Shown in pieces: positions 20,721-29,400 of a stretch of DNA of 64,000 nt (within the stretch, counting starts at the first letter, position 1; every line of letters starts with the position of its first letter). The stretch comes from Phytophthora sp. 'mugwort' (taxonomy: Eukaryota > Oomycota > Peronosporomycetes > Peronosporales > Peronosporaceae), in contig JAUCEF010000011.1 in NCBI GenBank assembly GCA_033558025.1, positions 2,852,001-2,916,000 of the forward strand, written 5' to 3'. The position numbers and the translations under genes were made by a program. Under the pieces are notes generated by a model. The model had not been told where the DNA came from. It saw only the letters and a program-made list of their open reading frames with translations, and ran no database searches.

Positions 20721-22043
20721 ATGAACCTCACTAAGATCTTCGCGCACACCGCTTTGCTGGCGCTGACCTTGGGGTCTCTCGCGGACGCCTCCGCCAATGC
20801 CGTGGCTCCCAACACGAACTCCATGGATCGTCAGAATAACGCTCTGCGTAACCTCAAGGTGGCCGGTACAGGCATTGGTGTCATCACGAGCACCAGCGAC
20901 TCGACTACGAGCACCGCCAGTAATTCGGCAACCCAGCAGAGCTTGACGACCCCGAGCTCTCCGTCCGCTGGCACGACCATTGCATCGTCGCCGTCCACTT
21001 CAACCACCCCGACGGGTGCGACTACGTCGACCGATACCACTACGCAGGGCACTGACACAACCAGCGCCGGTATCACGGGTGGCACGGACACCTGGGGACC
21101 TAGCACGGATACCAGCATGACCACGACGGGCATCTGGGGAGCCGGCACTGACACCACCTCGACCGGCACGACGGGCACCTGGGGAGTTTCCGGAGCTCAC
21201 ACCCCTTCAACTGGTACCACGTCACAGCAAACGGCCAGTACTCCTGGTAGAGGGACTATTACTGGCACAACTTCTGCCGATAGTCCTTGCTCCGGCGACC
21301 AGAGCTCCACCGGCAACTGGGGATCCCCGACGGGCACGACAGGTACCAGGGGAATCACCGGCACAGATACCACTACGACTGGCACTACCACACAGCAGAC
21401 ATCAGGCAGTACGGTTACGACTGAAACTGCTGGGACGCAAGGCTGGGGCGGCATTGACAAAATTTCTGCGGAGAGGCCGTGTTCCGGTGACCAAAGCTCG
21501 ACGGGTACGAGAGGAACTCCGAGTGATACCGCTACTCCGAGGAGTGATGGGGCAACGAGAACGTCTAGAACGGGAACCACATCAAGGGACAGGATGCACC
21601 GGATTAGCGGTACCGACACCGATACGGACAGCACTGAGCAAACTGGTACAGTGACGGCCGCCACTGAGACTTTCGACACGCGAGGTCCCACGTCTGACAC
21701 AGATGAGACAGGATCGTCGGATACAACGTCGGCATCGTCAAGAAGCATGTGGATCGAAATCACCAACAGTCCGAGTACGTCGACCGGAAGCACCACCACG
21801 GACACGACCAGCACAACCCCAGCAGCGACGGCTGCAGCCACAACGGCTTCCTCGACTTCTTCGGCCTCGGACACTACACCGTCTACAACGATCACAAGTG
21901 CCACCAATCCAGGCGATACTGGTGTATCGACTGCGACCGCGTCGTCCTCGAACACCTCATCTGATGACACGTATTCGAACTCAGACCAGTCCACCACGCA
22001 GCAGTCGGCCACGCAGTCGCGCCGCCGTTCGCTTCGCCACTAA
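20721..22043 (+). CDS. Secreted Ser/Thr-rich (mucin-like) protein, copy 2
   Basis: The 440-residue protein differs from copy 1 only at residue 192 (Asp instead of Glu) in the sequence I compared. It has the same signal peptide, RNLK at 43-46, five WG dipeptides and two PCSG-DQSSTG blocks; in this copy both blocks read DQ. Open from ATG to TAA with no intron, so both copies look able to be expressed. The stop codon coincides with the outer edge of high identity. The opposite strand also carries long Val-rich open frames, an effect of the ACN/AGN codon bias and not a second gene. Confidence 0.8.
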   Translation: MNLTKIFAHTALLALTLGSLADASANAVAPNTNSMDRQNNALRNLKVAGTGIGVITSTSDSTTSTASNSATQQSLTTPSSPSAGTTIASSPSTSTTPTGATTSTDTTTQGTDTTSAGITGGTDTWGPSTDTSMTTTGIWGAGTDTTSTGTTGTWGVSGAHTPSTGTTSQQTASTPGRGTITGTTSADSPCSGDQSSTGNWGSPTGTTGTRGITGTDTTTTGTTTQQTSGSTVTTETAGTQGWGGIDKISAERPCSGDQSSTGTRGTPSDTATPRSDGATRTSRTGTTSRDRMHRISGTDTDTDSTEQTGTVTAATETFDTRGPTSDTDETGSSDTTSASSRSMWIEITNSPSTSTGSTTTDTTSTTPAATAAATTASSTSSASDTTPSTTITSATNPGDTGVSTATASSSNTSSDDTYSNSDQSTTQQSATQSRRRSLRH

Positions 22044-22509
22044 GCGGCCTTCTCAACAGACGAGAGGACAATTGCGGCATAGGTGAGCAAGTCGCCATTC
22101 AATGTCATGCGCGGGAGCAAATTAACTCAGACGCGCTAGTCTTACACAATCTTCATTTCAGTGTCGTAACCAGCGTAAATAAGATTTTTTTACCGTAAAG
22201 TATCTTCCTGACATTGTCCCATGCATTAGGAAGTTCTAATGAACTCCCTATTCTTCACTTTTCCAATCGTCATCTTAGCTTCAAACTCGACGCCAACTCT
22301 GATCCCTACGTACGTGCAGTCGGATGTTACTACTAAACGTGATACCAACGGCTTCATTGGCTCCGCCGACAGTCCTTTTGAGCTTCAATTTTATTTCACC
22401 CAAACCTATTATTATTAGATTTAAATGAATTAATCGTTGGGTTCAATTTATAAAACCTGAGAACGTCGTAAGAGAACGCAAACAACCCCAACACCCAATC
22501 ATTCCCACC
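22044..22509. other. Spacer between right arm and gene island
   Basis: First ~40 bp weakly match the outer flank of the left arm, the rest is AT-rich. TCATTCC at 22499-22505 lies only 5 bp before the next ATG and could be its initiator, which would make a very short leader. Confidence 0.4.
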
Positions 22510-23982
22510 ATGAAGCGGCGGACGCCTCGCGGGCGGGACGAGCGCTCACAGCCGCCGACGCCGTCCCGGCCCCGCCGCAAGCCGGAGTGGAATTCGTACA
22601 TGACCGACGATGCGCAGTACAAGCTGAACCAGCAGCAACAGCTCCAGCGCGCGCTGCAACAGCTGAGCACGGCGCACTTTTCAGCACGCAGTCCAGCCGT
22701 GTCAGCGTCGCGACGGCGCCTCAAGGCCGCGAGCACCCACAACTCGGCATGGAGCACGCCGCGGGACACTGAGAGAAGCAGAGAACGCTCTTTGAGACGC
22801 ACACGGTTGTCGGATGTGGAGGACTCAGGGGAGCTCAACACGCAGCGACGGCTGCAGTTCGCAGACGTGTCGATGGATTTGGACGAGCCCACACCTCGAC
22901 GCAGAGCAGGCAACGCAGTGTCTTTTCAAGTAGAAGAAAAAGAAGACGAGGAGAGGATGGACCCAGGGCAAAAGGCCAATCTACAGGGCGAGCTGGAGGT
23001 GCTCGAGAGGATGTTGTGGGAGCTCGAGACGGAGACGGAACGACTCAGCTGGCAGCAGACACCGCAGAAGATGAAGATGCAACAGAGGAGAAGCTGGAAG
23101 AAAATGGCGAGGACAGGGTCGGCGACAAAACTGGAGGAGGGGGCTGAGGTGGAAGTGGAGGCGGCGGATGAGGAAGAGATACAGAACATTGAGTTTAAAC
23201 GGCAGGAGGAGGTTGTGCCAGAGAGAGAAGATGAAGATGAAGAAGTAGTTCACGAGGAGGATGATGCGGACGCAGAGACGCGACTTGGAGATGTATGTTA
23301 TAAGTCTCTGGAGATTGGCTTGGAGCTGGCTCGCAAAATGGATACGGTACGGAACGTGACTGGCTGGTGTTGAGTATTTTCGCGGCTAATGCTGTGACGG
23401 TGGTTGTTTTTAATGATTTCTTGTAGCTGACGAAGAAATTCGACAATGAACGGAGGCTACGTGCGGATCAGGAGCTGAAAATTGAGATGTTGGAACAAGA
23501 GGTCCGCTCCACACAAGCCAAGTGCAACTACCTGGAAGCAAAGTACCAAAACATGGCGTCACAAGTCGATGGAATGGTACGTAGTGACAAGAACTCGTTC
23601 TGTTGTCGGGTGATTTGACTTACCCCTACTTTCGATTATGCCGTGCGTCATGTTTCATCATAGCGAGAAGCTGTCATTGCAACCGAGGAGGCCATCCACC
23701 GAATGACGCAGGCATTCGAGTATTCACAACGTCGGCGTGGGAAAAACTCGAATCCGTCGACACCGATTAAGCCAGGTACTCTCCTCAGTCTTTCCCTTTT
23801 GGGGGTATAATTGCTTTTTTGCCCATAAGCTCACTTTCATTTCGATACAATTAGGCGTTTCTCGTTCTTTTCACCCGAACGACAATCTTAAAGTCTCGAA
23901 GAAGGCTGCTACTCCTAAGAAGTTCAGCAAACTTGTAGAGCAACAGGAAAACTGGACGCCAAACGACCAACAAGAATACTAA
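22510..23982 (+). CDS. Acidic coiled-coil protein, four exons
   Basis: Predicted exons are 22510-23346, 23427-23576, 23664-23775 and 23855-23982. Introns of 80, 87 and 79 nt have gtac/gtac/gtac donors and tag acceptors, and reading frame is kept throughout; the product is 408 residues. The N-terminus is basic and Pro-rich (TPRGRDERSQPPTPSRPRRK), followed by PEWNSYMTDD and a Gln-rich helix. The middle (about residues 130-270) is strongly acidic and helical. Exon 2 is a heptad-like coiled coil (KKFDNERRLRADQELKIEML). The KPEWN...D start recalls centriole protein SPICE1, but that is a weak resemblance only. No enzyme motif is seen; a structural or scaffold role is inferred. Its gene structure resembles the island's other genes, not the transposons. 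Confidence 0.75.
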
Positions 23983-24500
23983 GTATTAACTGTAAGGCGC
24001 TAGCCGATCATGTTGCTAGCGAAGCATTTTTGCATCGTTTCGGACTGACGAATATTGAATTAGGAGGATTCTTTTAGATGAAGAACAAATTGGGATGACA
24101 GGGAGGCGTGAACGGCGACACTGGCGGCATTGGGAAGGTAGGTGGTCCCCAATCGGGGAGTGAGGGGTAACATGGTGTCTTCAGTGGTAATACCTATGGT
24201 TCTTACTGGAGATTTTGTAATCACGTCGAATGGTTCTTCTTACAGTTAGGGGTTACGGTGTCTGAAGTCTTCCACCAAGTACAGCCCGGGTATCTCCTTG
24301 CCCCAACTACGATTACCTCTGTTAAGTTATACCAATCCGCCACGTCGACGACACAGCCAACCCGCTCTCATCGCGAGTTGGAGGCCAAGCACACAGCAAA
24401 ACCATCCCAAATGTACATGTTACATGTTTTTTACATGCAAAATAAATCGCATTTTGTTTAAATCCCCAAATCAAAAATTCGAGAAAAATACTTCGCAAAA
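23983..24500. other. Intergenic between coiled-coil gene and kanadaptin homologue
   Basis: No gene seen; AT-rich toward 24500 and probably the promoter of the downstream gene. Confidence 0.5.
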
Positions 24501-26362
24501 ATGGCGCAGTACTCGCCACCGGAGTGGAGTGCCGCAGGCCGCAACGCGTTCGGCATCTATCTGGAGGTAATTAAGGGCGGCGTAGTGGTGGAGACCTTGA
24601 CATTACCTCGCAGTGATGGCCGCAGCTACGTCGTGGCCGGCCGCATGGAGACTGTATGCGACTTAACGCTGGCTCATCCATCCACCTCGCGGGTGCATGC
24701 GGCGCTGCAGTTCGACGAGCAGGGCGCGCTCTACCTCTACGACATGCGCAGCACGCACGGCTGCTTCGTGAACAAGAAGCGTGTGCTGTCCGAGGAGTTC
24801 GTGCGGCTGCACATCGGGGACGTGCTGGGGTTCGGCGAGTCCACGCGGTTGTACGCGGTCTGTGGCCCACCGGAGCTTATTCCGGCCGAGTACGAGTCGC
24901 TGAACCTGGTCAAGTTTAGGGAGAAACTGGCGAAGAAACGGGTGATAGTGGAGCAGAAGAAACAAGAAGAGGAACGAGGGGCCTCGTGGGGATTCCGCGA
25001 AGATGCAGAGGATGAGGAGCAGAGTGATGACGAGGATACGGCAACGAATAAAGAGGAATTGCCAGACTATCTCCGTAATGTAAGATGTAGACGGAATATT
25101 GTGTGTGGTGAAAAAATTGGTGCTAAATATTTTTATTGTTGTTATTGTAGTTGAAGGAGGAGGACCAGCCATACATGTCGAGTGTGAGTCAGTCTACGGT
25201 GAATGAGAAGGACCAGCGACTGTATCAGCAGCTCCAGGCGCGGATTCGTAAGATGGAGAACCTTAAATCAGAGAGATCGAGAATTCTAGCCAAACAGAAC
25301 CAGTTGGAGGGACTGTCGGAAGGACAGCAGCGCCAGTTGGATAGGAACGAGCAGCGAATTGAGGTGTTGATGAAGGAGATTGACGGTCTGGAAGCACGGA
25401 TTCACGCCAAAAATGATCAGCGGATTAAGACGGTTGGAATGACTGGCCCGAGAAAGAAACGAAATATTCACGAAGAGCTGTACGGATACAGCAGCGACGA
25501 AGACGATTTTTACGACCGCACTAAAGCCAATCAACAGAAGATTGCAGCTCGGAAGCAAAAGGTTACAGGTTTTTCCGCTACTTCTGGGTCGGCTGCAGCG
25601 GCGGCGGTCACAAGAGCACCACAAAGTGACGTGCTCACCGTGGATTCGATTCAAGCTACGGTCAAGAAACTAGAGAGTGAGCTTGTCAAGCTTCAGGACG
25701 ATCTGACGGCTGTGAACCAAGCTACACGAGAAGAGAACAAGCAGAACGAAGAAACCGACTCTTTGGATTCTTTCATGGATGCGACAACGACACAACTACA
25801 AGTGAGTGAGATAGACACGCTCACAAAACGGAAGAAAGAATTGGAGGCCGATCTGAAGCATCAACGTCAACTACTGGCCGTAGCAACCCCGGCATTAGCT
25901 GCTCTGCCCATTCAGAAGCTATTATCCAAGCCAGTGGAAGAAACCGTGAAGAGTTCATCGAAACCTTCTTTTGTGGAGAAAAAATCGTCAACTCAAGCTG
26001 AAGATCCTACTTTTGTTTCCAAGAAAGTGACGACAACCGAGCGTGTTCATACCGAAGTAGCAGTCAAGAAACAAGATTCCTTGCTTGAAACGAAGTCCGA
26101 GACGAAAAGCACTGGTACTACCAGGCCAAAGGCACGACCGGCAGCTTCACGAGCAGTTCAGAAGGATCTCGAGAAAGCAGATTCCGAAATTTCGGCACCA
26201 AAGCGACGGCGAATTTTAGGACCGTCGCAGCAAATGGAGAAATGTACGAGTGGTGAGCAGCACGACGACAGCATGTTAGAAGGAGGTGATCAGGTGTGGG
26301 TCCCACCGGTAAATCAAACAGGTGACGGCCGCACCAAGCTAAATGACAAGTACGGCTACTAA
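24501..26362 (+). CDS. SLC4A1AP: Kanadaptin homologue (FHA-domain protein)
   Basis: Exons 24501-25079 and 25151-26362 with a 71-nt phase-0 intron give 596 residues. An FHA domain spans about residues 18-122, with SRVHA and DMRSTHGCFVN, the phosphothreonine-binding hallmarks. SWGFREDAEDEEQ matches the family's conserved GxxWGxxEDA block. A coiled-coil segment (LRNLKEEDQPY, RIRKMENLKSER, GQQRQLDRNEQRI) has the arrangement known from plant kanadaptin-like proteins. YSSDEDDFYDRT and SLDSFMDA are the C-terminal family motifs. The basic tail contains PKRRRILGPS, a likely nuclear signal. Animal kanadaptin was named as an anion-exchanger partner but is mostly nuclear; a nuclear or RNA-linked role is inferred here. 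The gene converges on the ABC transporter with 96 bp between stops. Confidence 0.88.
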
Positions 26363-26458
26363 CCTTTACTCACCAAGTATTACTCAATTCTTTTTAGCCA
26401 TGTATTATTGTACTCAAGAGGTTTTATTTTTTTATAACTAGCGAGCGTCTACGTCTTA

Positions 26459-29400
26459 TCAATCACCACGAAATCTACTAGCGCTGTCTAGCAGTTGCTC
26501 CTCATCTTGTTGAGCGGCCATCGTATTGAAAATATGCTCCAGTGACGTCTCACTCACGCCATACTCACTCACATACATTTGCTCCTTGTTCTCTTCAAGC
26601 AGCCCGAAGATGGCAGATGGCCGCAGAGAATGTTTTGGAACTTGGAAGCGGAAGTGACCTCCTTGATGCTCAATCAACTGACAGCCTAAGAACTTGGACT
26701 GGAAAAACTCTTGCAACGCTGAGCCCATGTTTGCAGTGTGCCACCACGCACAAAAGACGTCAATGGGGATGATGCCCGACGTCTCGAGATAACTGCTAAG
26801 CACACTGCCATTGCCCTCATTATTCATGATCTCATGGGCACGGTCTGGAATGCCCAGAGATAAGCACAGACTGTCGACTTGATCTTGTGAAACACCAGCA
26901 CATTTGCCTTCTAGAAAATGACAAACTTCCAGTTGCAATCTTCCTACAGAAGACGGACTCGGTTCTTGTAGCTTGACCTCGACGAGGTAACCACGACCAA
27001 ACTTTTGCTTGAGATGCTCGACGCTTCCTAAGCATTTTAATTTCCCGCTCACCAAGATGCCAACACGCGTGCAGAGCGCTTCACACTCCTCCATGCTGTG
27101 GGTTGTCAGTACTACGCACGACTCTTTCGAGGCACAAATATTGGCAATCACATCCCACATTTTCCGTCGTGAACTCGGATCCACACCTGTCGATGGCTCA
27201 TCCAGGAAGATGATGCTAGGGGAGCCAATTAATGCAATGGCTGTCGAGAGTTTCCGCTTGTTGCCTCCACTCAGTCCTTGCGTCAGCTTCGTGCGGTACT
27301 CAGTCAGCCCCACTTCCTCAATTTTCTGAGTCACAGCCTTCTCTACACGATTACTCGGAATACCCTTGAGGCGTGCGTAAAGTTCCAGTTGCTCTTCGAC
27401 AGTCAACAAGTCATGCAATGAATCGAATTGAGGGCAATAACCCACGACTCTGCGCGCTTTATCGCGATCACGAGACAAGTCATAGCCACCGAGTGTCACA
27501 AAGCCATTGGTTGGTGCAATTTCACCCGTCAAAACTTTCATAGTCGTCGACTTGCCAGCGCCATTAATCCCAAGGTAGCCAAAGCATTCTCCTTTAGTAA
27601 TCGCGAGACACAAATTATCCAGTGCAATTTTCCCGCCATCCCTGTATTGCTGCCGTAAGTTGCGGATAAAGACGCTGTCATTTTGAGTCGGATACGAGTG
27701 TTCCACGTGTTGTCGCTCTCTGGCCACATCTTCATCTTCATTCAAAGACCCGTGCCGTCGTTGTTCTGGACGCCACGTTAAGCTACGGCTTTCAATGACA
27801 AACACCAGTAGCATGAACACCACAATCTCAATCACTGCGTAAGCGACAGGAGCTCCCGCTACATCAAGATCGAAGACATTGCGTACACAGCAATTCTCAC
27901 CACTCGTGGCATCCCAGCATGAAGTACACGTGTAGTCTGTGCCAAGACCTTCCCAGAGTCCAAAGAAGGACGGTGGGGCAATAGTATCGGTCGTACTGCC
28001 GTACAGCGCGCTGCGACTCAATTTCCGTGTCGCAATCTCATAAATCCCATTGTTCAGACTGTAGCCAGGGAAAAGCAGGAAAATCCATCGGAGATAGTTT
28101 CTGTCTAGTGAAGACAATGTCAAGTTGTCTGACGAGTTACCCGGAGTCAAGTCGAAGTCGATGAGTCGACACAAGAATGAAAAGATACTCAATAAACCGC
28201 CTGTACATAGTGCAAATACCAGCAGTGACGTCTGTGCCACCGCATGTTTCTTGAACTTGAAGGAGAACAAGTACGCCATTGGGATCACAGCTAACGCATG
28301 AGAACCAACCAAAGAGACGACGCCCCATACTTCCATTGAGCTTGTAAGCGTCCGGTCTGATAGCGGCACCATGATCATAGCAGCAAGAACCGTCACTAGC
28401 ATGAGAACGAGATCATGTGTCCAGGTTGCGAGCCAATATGCCGACACGTTGGCTCCACAAATCAACTGCAAGCTTTTCGCGTTCTGGTTCGGGTTCTTCT
28501 CGCGTACTACGAAGGCCACAATCGCAGCCGGCACGAACGCAAACGCCAGCATGACCACGACGGACGTCAAGAAGGCATTTAACGTCGCCTGAAGCTTGGC
28601 CCCGTCTTGGTCAAGGCACGATTTGTTGTAACACGGGGTCACTGGGTTGGCAGACGACGTGCCGTCACACATGTTACACGCATAGTAAGGAGACTCGACG
28701 TTTGTCTTGTCGCAACAGGTCGAGCCACTGCAATTAATCACGCCCAGCTCGCAGTAATTGAACGTCTCACTGTCGCAAGCGCTTGGAACAACGACCAACG
28801 AGAAGTTTGTGCTGGAGCATCTGCCTTGCCGAGACGACGACGCGAGCTCGGTCGCGTAGTCACTTGTAGTGATAAAACTTGCCACGTCAATCTCAGGAAG
28901 CAAAACCAGAATGAGCAGGAAAAGCAATGGGATACACACTGCATTCAGTAGGTTCTTCTTGTCTCTCTTGGCTATACGCACACGCTTTGTCAGTAGCGCA
29001 GTGTATTGACTCCATAGTGTTGCACAATTGGCCATCTCTGAAGAAATTGGACCCATCAACGAGACACGCGAATTCGCTGACGTCGCCGACGTCTTGCGGA
29101 TCTGATCGACGGCTTCTACGCCGCAGACAGCGACGCCCATGGCTGCTTCTTCTTCACGGTCCTGTGAGATGCGCAAGAACACTTCTTCCAATGTTGTGAC
29201 CGACACACCATACTGAACAACACGCAGACGGAGTTTTTCATCATCAAGTACTTGTAACATCGTCGAAAACACACCAGACGACTTGGACGGAAGCTGGAAC
29301 ACAACCTCCGACCCGAAATTGCTCAAGCACTTGGCGTCAGGCACAAACGTACGCAAAAAGGTGCCAACCGCTTCCACATCGCATCCACAAGCTTTGATCA

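Larger units (their letters stand above)
19823..22043 (+). repeat. Right arm of the 2.2-kb near-identical inverted repeat
   Basis: Each base x in the left arm corresponds to 23843 minus x here. High identity begins with TGTACTTCATTATTCG and ends at the TAA of the secreted-protein gene. Confidence 0.92.

Noticed and set aside
22510..23982. Assignment of the coiled-coil gene as SPICE1
   Set aside because: Only a short KPEWN...D resemblance; not enough to name the gene.
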